DNA of 64,000 nt from assembly GCF_017745275.1 (NCBI RefSeq), contig NZ_JAGHZS010000007.1, positions 829,216 through 893,215 on the forward strand. Direction: 5' to 3'. A program made the translations under genes and the position numbers. This DNA is from Chitinophaga sp. Its GTDB lineage: Bacteria > Bacteroidota > Bacteroidia > Chitinophagales > Chitinophagaceae. This document shows, piece by piece, positions 9,377-17,974 of this stretch (position 1 is the stretch's first letter; the number at the start of each line of letters is the position of its first letter). The notes below the pieces were generated by a model, which worked only from the letters and a program-made list of their open reading frames with translations, ran no database searches and was not told the origin of the DNA.

Positions 9377-11275
9377 ATGAAACTTATCAATTCAACCATA
9401 TATACCCGCTCCTTCCGCCAAAAAGCGGTGCGTATATTATTATGTGTACTATTCATACAGCTAACTGCCTGTAAAAAATTCCTGGATGTGGTGCCAGACA
9501 ATGTGGCCACTATCGACAACGCATTTACCATGCGCGCAGAAGCAGAAAAATATCTTTTTACCTGCTACTCCTATCTTCCCAGGTCCGCCGACTTCGGCTC
9601 CAACCCCGCCCTGCTGGCTGGTGACGAATTCTGGATGGTACGTCCTTACAGCACCAGTGAAGCGCCGTGGCAAATTGCCCAGGGCTTCCTGAGCGCCAAC
9701 GTGATCTATATGTCCACCTGGAGCTATTACTTCATGGGGCTTCGTGATTGCAACATCTTCCTCGACAATATTCATAAAGTGGTAGATATGCGTCAACCTG
9801 AAAAAGACCGCTGGATTGCTGAAGTAAAGTTCCTCAAAGCCTATTACCATTGGGTACTGCTTCGCCAGTATGGACCCATGCCTATCGTAGATCATAATCT
9901 GCCTATTGCCAGCCCTATTGAACAAACGCAGGTGCCACGCCAGCACGTAGACACCGTATTCAATTATATTTCCCGTTTGCTGGACACGGCTGCCATCAAT
10001 TTACCCGAAATCATCGCCGACAGATCCACAGAACTGGGACGTATCACCAAACCCATTGCGCTTGCCATCAAAGCACGTATCCTCACCTATGCCGCCAGCC
10101 CACTGTTCAATGGCAACCAGGATTACACCGGCTTTAAAAATTACGATGGTAGTGCCCTGTTCAACCCTACCTATGATCCCAACAAATGGAAAATAGCCGC
10201 CGATGCCTGTAAAGCCGCCATCACCGAATGCGAGAATATGGGCATGCTGTTATATACTTTCAATGAACTGGGTGTCACCCTCTCTGATACCATGACCCGG
10301 CAAATGTCGCTCCGCAACGCCGTTTGTGAAGAATGGAACCCGGAAATTATCTGGGATAATCCCAACTCCATGAACTATGACCTGCAACGGCAAATGATGC
10401 CGCGACTGGACCCCGCACGCATCGGCAACGAATCAGTGGTAGGCAGCGTTGCTCCTACTATGAAAATGGCTGAACTGTTTTATACCGATAAAGGCGTACC
10501 TATCAATGAAGACAATACCTGGGATTATGCCAACCGCAACAAGCTAAGAACAGCTACCAAAGCAGAAGGAGAACTTATTAGCGAAGGCTACACCACTGCA
10601 TCCCTGCACTTCAACCGCGAACCACGCTTCTATGCTGACCTCGCATTTGATGGCGCCATGTGGGCCATGCAGAAAAAAACGTTTCATATAGAATCGAAAG
10701 CCGGCCAATGGCAAACCAGGAAGAATATTTACGACAATAACGTAACCGGTTATTTCTGTAAAAAAATGATCAACTGGAAAAATGAAATCCTGGAAGGACA
10801 AGGGTTGTATATTAAACAATACAGTTGGCCGGAAATGCGCCTCTCAGACCTTTACTTACTATACGCAGAAGCTGTTAACGAACTAAATGGACCCGATGCA
10901 GAAGCCTTTAAATATATTGATAAAGTAAGGGAGCGGGCCGGATTACCCGGTGTAAAAACTGCCTGGACCAACTATTCCAAACAACCCGGAAAATTCCAGA
11001 CCAAAGAAGGATTACGACAAATCATCCACCAGGAAAGACTCATAGAACTGGCTTTCGAAGGCTCACGCTTCTGGGACCTGCGCCGCTGGAAAAAAAGTAT
11101 GGATGAATTAAACAAACCGGTTACCGGATGGGATGTAGACCAGTCTGATCCCGCTTTCTATTACCGCGTCAGAACATTGTTCCGTCAAACATTCCAGACC
11201 CGCAATTATTTCTGGCCCCTCGATAACTGGGACCTGCTGAATAATCCTAAGCTGGTGCAAAACTTTGGATGGTAA
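9377..11275 (+). CDS. SusD/RagB family surface lipoprotein (locus 1)
   Basis: Glycan-binding lid of the SusCD transporter, 632 residues, anchored at the cell surface. The lipobox is LTAC at about residues 29-32 after a basic and hydrophobic leader. The body has the tetratricopeptide-like SusD fold with typical landmarks: RWIAEVKFLKAYYHWVLL in the first half, and YLLYAEAVNELNGPDAEAF followed by RQIIHQERLIELAFEGSRFWDLRRW near the C-terminus. It begins 23 nt after the SusC stop codon, so it is almost certainly co-transcribed with it. The binding specificity cannot be read from the sequence; the downstream fucosidase suggests a fucosylated glycan. Confidence 0.95.
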   Translation: MKLINSTIYTRSFRQKAVRILLCVLFIQLTACKKFLDVVPDNVATIDNAFTMRAEAEKYLFTCYSYLPRSADFGSNPALLAGDEFWMVRPYSTSEAPWQIAQGFLSANVIYMSTWSYYFMGLRDCNIFLDNIHKVVDMRQPEKDRWIAEVKFLKAYYHWVLLRQYGPMPIVDHNLPIASPIEQTQVPRQHVDTVFNYISRLLDTAAINLPEIIADRSTELGRITKPIALAIKARILTYAASPLFNGNQDYTGFKNYDGSALFNPTYDPNKWKIAADACKAAITECENMGMLLYTFNELGVTLSDTMTRQMSLRNAVCEEWNPEIIWDNPNSMNYDLQRQMMPRLDPARIGNESVVGSVAPTMKMAELFYTDKGVPINEDNTWDYANRNKLRTATKAEGELISEGYTTASLHFNREPRFYADLAFDGAMWAMQKKTFHIESKAGQWQTRKNIYDNNVTGYFCKKMINWKNEILEGQGLYIKQYSWPEMRLSDLYLLYAEAVNELNGPDAEAFKYIDKVRERAGLPGVKTAWTNYSKQPGKFQTKEGLRQIIHQERLIELAFEGSRFWDLRRWKKSMDELNKPVTGWDVDQSDPAFYYRVRTLFRQTFQTRNYFWPLDNWDLLNNPKLVQNFGW

Positions 11276-11304
11276 CATTTTCTATTTACTTAAATACCGA
11301 CAAC

Positions 11305-12471
11305 ATGAAACCATATAATTTTTTCACCTTACTCATAGCCTCCATGGTCCTGCTGGTAGCCGCCTGTCAGAAGGAAACACATGATCCCATCAATACCACC
11401 GGCAATAAACCGGATGTCCTCAAAAACCTGAACGTCACCAATATGGCCGGTTCAGCAAAGATCAGCTACAGCTTGCCCGATAATAAGGATATCCTTTACG
11501 TAAAAGCCGTATATACGATCAAATCAGGGACACCACGTGAAATAAGATCATCTTACTATAATAATTACCTCGTTGTAGATGGCTTTGGTGATTCACTTGC
11601 CCATGATATTTCTCTATACGTGGTAAGCCGCAATGAGATTGCCTCTGATCCGGTAGTCACCACCGTAAAACCGTTGTCGCCTCCTATGATGACCGTACGG
11701 CGTTCACTAATCGTTAAAGAAGATTTTGGAGGCATCAATATCGCATTCACTAACAGTAGCAAGGCAGATCTGGCCATTGTTACACTCGCCGCTGATTCAA
11801 CCGGTGCATTGGCCCCTGCCGATGTACATTACACCAAACTCGAAGGCGGTAATTATTCCGTGAGAGGATTCGCAGCGGAGAAAAGAAAGTTCGCCTTCTT
11901 CGTAAGAGACCACTGGGGTAATCAGTCAGATACTATTATACAGGAGATTGTACCCATCTTTGAAAAACTACTTGACAAATCTACTTTCCGGGAAGTAAAA
12001 TTACCTGGAGATACCGACTTTGGCTGGGGTTACCCTATCTCCGGTTTATGGAACGGCACCATGTGGCACTCCGCTGATAAACTGGATGGCTTCCCGATGT
12101 CTATCACTTTCGACCTGGGCGTTACCGCGCAGCTCAGTCGCATTGCACTCTGGCAGCGTCCTAATGAATGGATTTACCTGCAAAATAATGTACGCAAATT
12201 TGAAATATGGGGCTCCACCAATCCCGCCTCCGATGGCAGCTGGGATAGCTGGACCCGGTTAGTAGAACATACCGTTATCAAACCTTCCGGATTACCAGTA
12301 GGACAAAAAACACAGGATGATATTGACGCCAGCATCGCCGGTGAACAAATGACGGTGCCACTGGACGCCCCACGGGTAAGGTATATACGCATTAAAATTC
12401 TGCGTACCTGGACCGATGGAGGATATGCAGCTAATATCCAGGAAATGAAATTCTGGGGTAACGACAAATGA
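11305..12471 (+). CDS. Surface lipoprotein with DUF4959/DUF5126/DUF5000-type domains
   Basis: A 388-residue predicted lipoprotein, with signal sequence and lipobox VAAC in the first 25 residues. The N-terminal part (about 30-120) looks like the fibronectin-like DUF4959 region, the middle like DUF5126, and the C-terminal 150 residues like the galactose-binding, F5/8-type-C fold called DUF5000 (ITFDLGVTAQLSRIALWQR and later VRYIRIKI). Such proteins accompany SusCD pairs and probably bind glycan at the cell surface. A longer frame opens at 11269 but overlaps the SusD stop, and the ATG at 11305 begins directly at the lipoprotein signal, so I prefer it. Part of the five-gene run 5893-15030. Confidence 0.85.
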   Translation: MKPYNFFTLLIASMVLLVAACQKETHDPINTTGNKPDVLKNLNVTNMAGSAKISYSLPDNKDILYVKAVYTIKSGTPREIRSSYYNNYLVVDGFGDSLAHDISLYVVSRNEIASDPVVTTVKPLSPPMMTVRRSLIVKEDFGGINIAFTNSSKADLAIVTLAADSTGALAPADVHYTKLEGGNYSVRGFAAEKRKFAFFVRDHWGNQSDTIIQEIVPIFEKLLDKSTFREVKLPGDTDFGWGYPISGLWNGTMWHSADKLDGFPMSITFDLGVTAQLSRIALWQRPNEWIYLQNNVRKFEIWGSTNPASDGSWDSWTRLVEHTVIKPSGLPVGQKTQDDIDASIAGEQMTVPLDAPRVRYIRIKILRTWTDGGYAANIQEMKFWGNDK

Positions 12472-12495
12472 TGATCATCTACCTAAAAAAATTTT

Positions 12496-13680
12496 ATGCG
12501 CACATTAAGCTATATCATAGGCTGTTTGCTGGTACTCTCCGCTTGCCGTAAACAGGACGACTATAAAAAATTTATTAAGAACGGAGAGATATTATACACC
12601 GGCAAGGCAGATTCCCTGGAGGTACACACGGGACGCAACCGGGTAGAACTATCCTGGCTGCTCATCGCCGACCCGAAAGTAAGCCGGTCAAAAATCTATT
12701 GGAACAACCGGAGAGATTCCGCCACCATAGATATTAAACGAAGCGCCGGCGTAGACACTATTCGTTTCGTGATAACAAACCTGGAAGAAAGAGCTTACAG
12801 TTTTGAAGTATATAACTTCGATAAAGATGGTAACATCTCTGTAAGAACGGAAGCAAATGGTTTCGTATATGGTCCTTTATATGAAGATGCCTTACTCAAC
12901 AGGGCCTTCGGTAATGTGGAAATGAAAGACGGACGCGCCGTAATACCCTGGGTAAACATTGACACCACCGGTGGTATCATTGCCATGCAGTTGCAATACA
13001 GCACCAGCGACCAGGTGCTGCACGATACCATTATTCACGCCGAAGCAGAAGTACAGGTCACCAAACTGGATAACTACCTTTCCGGCAGCAACTTTCGCTA
13101 CCGCACACTGTACAAACCTGATCCTAAGTCGATCGATACCTTCTATACGCCATTCGTTATCGCCGGCGTAAAAGAAGACTTAACGGCGAAGTATATCGTA
13201 AATCCCGGCGCTCCCTTCCTAAGAGACCCTGCAAACATGCCTTCCGGGCGCTTCGGACAACTACAGGGCTGGCAATATAACAGTGAAGCCGGCAGAAACG
13301 GTACCTACGATGAAATCAATGGCCCCGGTATGCTTACGCTCTGGATCTGGGATAATGGCACCATCACCAATGGTAAAATATACCAGACCTTTACCCTGCA
13401 ACCCGGCGACTACCGCTTCGAGGCCGATATTTCCAATATCGATAATACCCTTGAAAACACTTACCTGGTAGTAGCTGCAGGTAATCAATTACCTGACGTG
13501 GAACAAATGAATACTGCACTGGGGTCCGCAAAACTCTCTAACAATAACCATAAATATGCATCTGCCGGATTCAGCCTGACCGCTGCCACCACGGTTACCG
13601 TAGGATTCACGGGCACATTAAAATCCCCGGCAGAACAAACGCTCCGTGTAAACAAAGTACTATTAATTAAAGACAAATAA
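12496..13680 (+). CDS. Surface lipoprotein, DUF4998 and DUF5013-like
   Basis: A 394-residue predicted lipoprotein. The signal peptide ends in the lipobox LSAC (about residues 14-17). Residues about 35-130 match the DUF4998 fibronectin-like domain (GRNRVELSWLLIADPKVSRSKIYWNN), and the C-terminal 150 residues form a beta-rich module like DUF5013, with GPGMLTLWIWDNGTITNGKI. It starts 24 nt after the preceding lipoprotein gene and 6 nt before the fucosidase, so it belongs to the same transcript. Likely role is carbohydrate binding at the outer membrane. Domain names are from recognition of the overall pattern, not from a search. Confidence 0.82.
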   Translation: MRTLSYIIGCLLVLSACRKQDDYKKFIKNGEILYTGKADSLEVHTGRNRVELSWLLIADPKVSRSKIYWNNRRDSATIDIKRSAGVDTIRFVITNLEERAYSFEVYNFDKDGNISVRTEANGFVYGPLYEDALLNRAFGNVEMKDGRAVIPWVNIDTTGGIIAMQLQYSTSDQVLHDTIIHAEAEVQVTKLDNYLSGSNFRYRTLYKPDPKSIDTFYTPFVIAGVKEDLTAKYIVNPGAPFLRDPANMPSGRFGQLQGWQYNSEAGRNGTYDEINGPGMLTLWIWDNGTITNGKIYQTFTLQPGDYRFEADISNIDNTLENTYLVVAAGNQLPDVEQMNTALGSAKLSNNNHKYASAGFSLTAATTVTVGFTGTLKSPAEQTLRVNKVLLIKDK

Positions 13681-13686
13681 CGACCA

Positions 13687-15030
13687 ATGCTAAAGAAACA
13701 ACTGCTGATGGCGGCGCTGATGGCCACACCCTTCTTCTCTGTTCAGGCACAGGAATTAAAACACATAGGCACTGAAACCGCTGCTCAAAAAGAACAACGC
13801 ATGGCCTGGTGGACACATGACCGCTTCGGTATGTTCATCCACTGGGGCCTGTATGCCATGCCCGCCAGGCATGAATGGGTAAAACATAACGAACGGCTCA
13901 CCAACGAACAATACCAGAATTATTTCGACCTGTTCAATCCTACCCAGTTCGATCCGAAAGCCTGGGCCAAACAAGCCAAAGCCGCTGGTATGAAGTACGC
14001 TGTACTCACCACCAAACACCACGAAGGCTTCTGCTTATTTGATTCGAAATATACAGATTACAAGGCCACCAATACCCTCGCCAAACGCGACCTGGTAAAG
14101 GAATTTGTAGACGCCTTCCGCGCCGAAGGTATTAAAGTGGGCTTCTACTACTCGCTGATCGACTGGCATCATCCGGATTTCACCATCGACTATGTACATC
14201 CGCAACGCCCGGCTGATAACTCCGACAGCGCCTATGCCCGCCTGAATGCCGGCAGGGATATGAGCAAATACCGTCAGTATATGCGCGACCAGATCAAAGA
14301 ACTGCTCACCCACTACGGTAAAATCGATATCCTGTGGCTCGACTTCTCCTATGCCGGCAAAAACGGTAAAGGTAAAGACGACTGGGCGGCCGTTGACCTG
14401 CTGAAAATGATCCGCAAACTACAACCCGGCATCATCGTAGACAACCGCCTGAACCTGGAAGAATATGAAGATGGCGCCGACTTCCTTACCCCTGAACAGG
14501 TGAAGGTAGAAGAGCTGGAACAATTCCGTGGCAAAACATGGGAAACCTGCCAAACCTTCTCCGGCTCCTGGGGTTACTACCGCGATGAAAACTCGTGGAA
14601 AAGCACCCACGAACTGCTGCAACTGCTGATCGGCTCCGTGAGCAGAGGTGGTAACCTGATCCTCAACGTAGGCCCTACTGCCCGCGGCGTGTTTGATGCC
14701 CGCGCGCAAAATGCCCTCGGTAACATCGGCGACTGGATGAAAGGCAACAGCGAATCTATTTATGGCTGCACCTATGCACCCACCTCATTTGCGGTACCAC
14801 AAAATTCCATGCTTACCTACAATCCCACTACCAAAAGATTGTATGTTCACCTGCTGGAATACAACAGCAAAGTAGTATTGCCAGGATACAAAGGCAAAGT
14901 AAAATATGCCCAGCTCCTGCACGATAACTCTGAAGTGAAGTTTACCGCCGATGGCGATAACCTCGCGTTGTCGCTCCCCGAGAAAAAGCCAGCCATGGAG
15001 ATTCCGGTGGTTGAGCTGGTGCTGCAATAG
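13687..15030 (+). CDS. Alpha-L-fucosidase, GH29
   Basis: Secreted retaining fucosidase of 447 residues with a signal peptide ending near SVQAQ. The N-terminal TIM barrel carries the conserved stretches FGMFIHWGLYAMPARHEW (residues about 48-65) and TTKHHEGFCLFDSKYTDY (about 108-124). The nucleophile is Asp219 in ILWLDFSY. The acid/base residue is in the variable region after residue 260 and cannot be fixed by eye. A C-terminal beta-sandwich follows. It is the last gene of the locus, 6 nt behind the DUF4998 lipoprotein, and defines fucose removal as the locus's likely hydrolytic step. Family assignment is secure; linkage preference is unknown. Confidence 0.95.
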   Translation: MLKKQLLMAALMATPFFSVQAQELKHIGTETAAQKEQRMAWWTHDRFGMFIHWGLYAMPARHEWVKHNERLTNEQYQNYFDLFNPTQFDPKAWAKQAKAAGMKYAVLTTKHHEGFCLFDSKYTDYKATNTLAKRDLVKEFVDAFRAEGIKVGFYYSLIDWHHPDFTIDYVHPQRPADNSDSAYARLNAGRDMSKYRQYMRDQIKELLTHYGKIDILWLDFSYAGKNGKGKDDWAAVDLLKMIRKLQPGIIVDNRLNLEEYEDGADFLTPEQVKVEELEQFRGKTWETCQTFSGSWGYYRDENSWKSTHELLQLLIGSVSRGGNLILNVGPTARGVFDARAQNALGNIGDWMKGNSESIYGCTYAPTSFAVPQNSMLTYNPTTKRLYVHLLEYNSKVVLPGYKGKVKYAQLLHDNSEVKFTADGDNLALSLPEKKPAMEIPVVELVLQ

Positions 15031-15110
15031 CAGTTAGCTTTTAGCCATTAGCTTTTAGTAAATGCAGCGGAGATCATGTAATGTGGTCTTCGCTGCATTT
15101 TGCTATTGGC
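15031..15110. repeat. Heptamer-armed palindrome, TTAGC type (copy 2)
   Basis: Begins at the first base after the fucosidase stop codon. The left arm has AGTTAGC, TTTTAGC, CATTAGC and TTTTAGT, then AAATGCAGCGGAGATC. The right arm repeats the core as CTTCGCTGCATTT and has degraded heptamers. The core and unit match the element at 3734-3835. It could act as a transcription end for the locus, but there is no U-tract. Confidence 0.8.
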
Positions 15111-15164
15111 TGAGAGCTCTCTCAACCTTTTCTGCTACCTGTTGTTTACTTACCAAAAGTCACT

Positions 15165-15866
15165 ATGAAAGCAGCACCAGGTATCCAGGTAAAAGTAACC
15201 ACTGACGGCCCCTACGAAGTAACCGGCACCGTACCTATACGCATCGAAACCATTGGCACCAATGTGCACAAGGAATCGCTGAAATGGGTTCCCGGCAAAG
15301 CTTTTCAGCCTGCGGGACACCCCTTTTACCTTTGCCGCTGCGGCCACTCCGGGAACAAACCTTTCTGCGATAATACCCACCGGAAAATAAAATTCGATGG
15401 CACCGAAACCGCCGGGCATACCAATTATATAGATGATGCCGAAGTGCTGGAAGGCCCCACCATGCTGCTCACCGACGTACAACACCTCTGCGCCTTTGCC
15501 CGCTTCTGCGATCCCAACGGACAGGTATGGAATATGATCAACGATACCAATCATGCTGCCGTCAAAGCACAGTTTATTAAACAGGCAGGCGAATGTCCCT
15601 CCGGCCGCCTCGTTGCCTGGGATAGGGCCACACAAACGCCCGTAGAACCCGAACTAACACCCGCTATCGGTATCATAGAAGACCCTGCCAAAAATATCAG
15701 TGGTCCCTTGTGGCTGCAAGGCGGTATTGAAGTTACAGATGCTGAAGGCGTTCCTTACGAAATACGCAACCGCGTTACCTTATGCAGATGCGGCGCCTCC
15801 GCCAACAAACCGTTCTGCGACGGCTCACATGCCGCCATCGGGTTCAAAGACGGCATCGAACCATAA
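15165..15866 (+). CDS. CDGSH iron-sulfur domain protein, two motifs
   Basis: A 233-residue cytosolic protein with two Cys3-His cluster motifs of the CDGSH type that each should bind a redox-active 2Fe-2S cluster. The first is C57, C59, C68 and H72 (LCRCGHSGNKPFCDNTH), in which the usual GS after CD is replaced by NT. The second is C207, C209, C218 and H222, a canonical CDGSH. The central region between them has no recognised motif. No signal peptide is visible. It stands alone after the palindrome at 15031, not clearly linked to the Sus locus. A role in electron transfer or iron homeostasis is family inference. Confidence 0.9.
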   Translation: MKAAPGIQVKVTTDGPYEVTGTVPIRIETIGTNVHKESLKWVPGKAFQPAGHPFYLCRCGHSGNKPFCDNTHRKIKFDGTETAGHTNYIDDAEVLEGPTMLLTDVQHLCAFARFCDPNGQVWNMINDTNHAAVKAQFIKQAGECPSGRLVAWDRATQTPVEPELTPAIGIIEDPAKNISGPLWLQGGIEVTDAEGVPYEIRNRVTLCRCGASANKPFCDGSHAAIGFKDGIEP

Positions 15867-15875
15867 ACGATTCCC

Positions 15876-15903
15876 GTAATTCATAATTCGTAATTCGTAA
15901 TTC
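15876..15903. repeat. Four tandem heptamers, GAATTAC type (half element)
   Basis: Exactly four 7-bp units on the plus strand: GTAATTC, ATAATTC, GTAATTC and GTAATTC. They match the outer arms of the palindrome at 43429-43528 read on the other strand. No matching second arm is visible before the DUF1080 start, so this may be a remnant or a solo array. Confidence 0.75.
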
Positions 15904-15942
15904 TATACTATATTGGGCCCCAAATCCCGATAAGATTCCTTT

Positions 15943-16647
15943 ATGAAAAAACTTATTTTCACCACCTGCGTCGCCGCTGCGATGCTATGCGGTGCTGCCA
16001 ACGTCAACGCACAAACGCGCAGCTTATTCAACTTCAAAGACCTGAGTGGCTGGCATATCGACGTACCAGCGATGGATAAAGACCCGAACGTAAAAAGCCC
16101 GTTCCTGGTGCGGAATGGTGTGTTCGTGAGCCTGGCCAGTCCGCAGGGACACATCATCACAGATGCCAGCTACGAAAATTTCCGCCTCGAAGTACAATAC
16201 CGCTTCCCGGGAAAACCGGGCAACTGCGGGGTACTGGTATTTGCCTCTACACCACGGGTACTGTACGGTATGTTCCCTAAATCTATTGAAGTACAGATGC
16301 AACACCAGGACGCCGGCGACTTCTGGTGCATCGGGGAAGATATCACCGTACCTGATATGGAAAAACGCCGCGGTCCTAAAAGTGAATGGGGCTCCGTGGA
16401 TGGCAAAAAACGCCGCATCATCAACCTCACCGATGGCTCCGAAAAACCATTGGGCGAATGGAATACCATGATCATAGAATGCGTAGGCAATGCCATCAAA
16501 GTATGGGTAAACGGCGACCTCGTTAACTATGGCACCCAGGCCACTGCACATAAAGGCCAGATTGCCTTGCAGGCAGAAGGCTCCGAAGTAGAGTTCCGCA
16601 AAGTAGACCTCACTCCCATTAAAGCGCTTTCAGCAAAAGGACATTAA
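15943..16647 (+). CDS. Secreted DUF1080 (3-keto-disaccharide hydrolase-like) protein
   Basis: A 234-residue exported protein; the signal peptide ends near NVNAQ at about residue 24. The remainder is one concanavalin-like beta-sandwich of the DUF1080 / 3-keto-disaccharide hydrolase family. Typical features are SLFNFKDLSGWH at the start, FRLEVQYRFPGKPGNCGVLV in the middle, and WNTMIIECVGNAIKVWVNGDLVN followed by GQIALQAEGSEVEFRKVDL at the end. Predicted to bind or cleave sugar derivatives in the periplasm. The stop codon is one base before the ATG of a PchB-like gene, so the two are likely translated from one mRNA, an odd pairing of a periplasmic and a cytosolic protein. Confidence 0.85.
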   Translation: MKKLIFTTCVAAAMLCGAANVNAQTRSLFNFKDLSGWHIDVPAMDKDPNVKSPFLVRNGVFVSLASPQGHIITDASYENFRLEVQYRFPGKPGNCGVLVFASTPRVLYGMFPKSIEVQMQHQDAGDFWCIGEDITVPDMEKRRGPKSEWGSVDGKKRRIINLTDGSEKPLGEWNTMIIECVGNAIKVWVNGDLVNYGTQATAHKGQIALQAEGSEVEFRKVDLTPIKALSAKGH

Positions 16648-16648
16648 T

Positions 16649-16945
16649 ATGAAATCACCGGAAGCCTGCGAAAACATGCAGGACATTCGCACCGAAATCG
16701 ATGCGATCGATCAGGAAGTAGTACAGTTGCTGGGGAAACGTTTTGCCTATGTAAAAGCCGCAGCCGCCTTTAAAACCAGCGCCACCGCTGTACAGGCGCC
16801 GGAGCGGTTCAAAGCCATGTTACAACAGCGAAGAGAATGGGCCACCGAAGCCGGGCTAAACCCCGATGCCATCGAAAAAATGTATAGTGATCTTGTTAAA
16901 CATTTTATTGAAGAAGAAATGCAACACTGGCGCGCCAAACAATAG
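16649..16945 (+). CDS. PchB-type isochorismate pyruvate-lyase / chorismate mutase
   Basis: A 98-residue all-helical AroQ-fold enzyme. It aligns without gaps, from memory, to Pseudomonas PchB, which splits isochorismate into salicylate and pyruvate and has weak chorismate mutase activity. Residues corresponding to PchB Arg14, Arg31 and Lys42 are all present at the same numbers. The position of the catalytic Gln90 is Glu (EEE at 88-90), which also occurs in some chorismate mutases. Other PchB-like landmarks are APERF at 50-54 and EWATEAGL at 63-70. No salicylate, siderophore or aromatic amino-acid gene is nearby. It starts one base after the DUF1080 stop. Lyase against mutase cannot be settled from sequence. 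Confidence 0.8.
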   Translation: MKSPEACENMQDIRTEIDAIDQEVVQLLGKRFAYVKAAAAFKTSATAVQAPERFKAMLQQRREWATEAGLNPDAIEKMYSDLVKHFIEEEMQHWRAKQ

Positions 16946-16948
16946 CAC

Positions 16949-17971
16949 CTATTTTTGCGCCTGCCGCGCTGCTTTTTCTTTGGCCTTCTGCGCCTTCCTT
17001 TCCCGCTTCGCCTGCTTCCTGAAATAGCCGCGGAAAAGAAAATTATTCCTGATAGCCAGCATATTGGTATCCAGCTTTTCAGTGCTGGTTTCCAGGTTGT
17101 AAATCGTCGCTTTAAAAGCATCCGCCAGCAATGTGTCCTGTAGCAACATACCTATGGGCGCATCGCTGTTGGACATTCCCTCTTTCACTCCCGCACTCGC
17201 TGCCTGTAAATCCAGTACAGCTTTGTTGGCATTACCCGTTACCTCGTTCATCTGTGTTACCGCTGAACGCAATTTCGAGAACACCATAGTGTCCGTTACC
17301 AGCTCATTGGAAAGCACTCCCTTGGTTTGCAGTTTAGACGCATAGGCAGATAAAGCACTGGTAAGCCGGCGGGTATTGGCCACGGCATTATTCAGCCCCG
17401 CCATGGAAGCATTCAGGTTTTTATACACCGAGTCGTCTGTCAGTAGTTTGCCCAGCGTACCTTTTCCATCTACCATCCCTTTGGTAATGACTTTGAGGTT
17501 GTCCGTGATTTCTACCAGGCTTTTATTATTTACCTGCAGCGTATTCATAATTTCTTCTGTACTTAATCCACTCCCTACCGTAAGCCGGTCCCCGTCTTCT
17601 ATCCGCGGCATGTTGGGCGTACCGCCGGATAACATCACTATTTTATTTCCCATCAGTCCCTCAGAACTGATACGGGCTACCACATCTTTATGTATAAATT
17701 CCTGTGCACTCTGATCGATATTCATCAGCACCAGGATTTCATTGGTCCGCACAAAACTGATTTTCTTTACAGTACCTATTTTCACACCGGAATACAGGAT
17801 ATTCCGGCCTACCGCCAATCCATTCACATCTTTGAATACAGCATTTACCTGCACTGATTTATTGAACAATTTCTGTTGCTTGCCCAGCATCATTACGGCC
17901 GTTACAAAAATCGCCAACCCCAGTACTACAAAGATGCCTACAATCACTGCGCGTTTTTTTCCTGCTTCCAT
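16949..17971 (-). CDS. mlaD: MCE/MlaD-family lipid-binding protein
   Basis: Periplasmic substrate-binding component of a lipid ABC transporter, 340 residues. A single N-terminal transmembrane helix (VIVGIFVVLGLAIFVTAVMML, about residues 9-29) anchors it. The MCE domain follows at about 38-115, with VFKDVNGLAVGRNILYSGVKIGTV as the family signature. The C-terminal 200 residues are helical and low in motifs, ending in a basic tail rich in Lys, Arg and Ala. It is 3 nt downstream of the ATPase gene. The stop is convergent with the PchB-like gene, 3 bp away. Likely moves phospholipids or hydrophobic molecules between the membranes; direction is not inferable. Confidence 0.9.
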   Translation of the reverse strand: MEAGKKRAVIVGIFVVLGLAIFVTAVMMLGKQQKLFNKSVQVNAVFKDVNGLAVGRNILYSGVKIGTVKKISFVRTNEILVLMNIDQSAQEFIHKDVVARISSEGLMGNKIVMLSGGTPNMPRIEDGDRLTVGSGLSTEEIMNTLQVNNKSLVEITDNLKVITKGMVDGKGTLGKLLTDDSVYKNLNASMAGLNNAVANTRRLTSALSAYASKLQTKGVLSNELVTDTMVFSKLRSAVTQMNEVTGNANKAVLDLQAASAGVKEGMSNSDAPIGMLLQDTLLADAFKATIYNLETSTEKLDTNMLAIRNNFLFRGYFRKQAKRERKAQKAKEKAARQAQK

Positions 17972-17974
17972 AGC

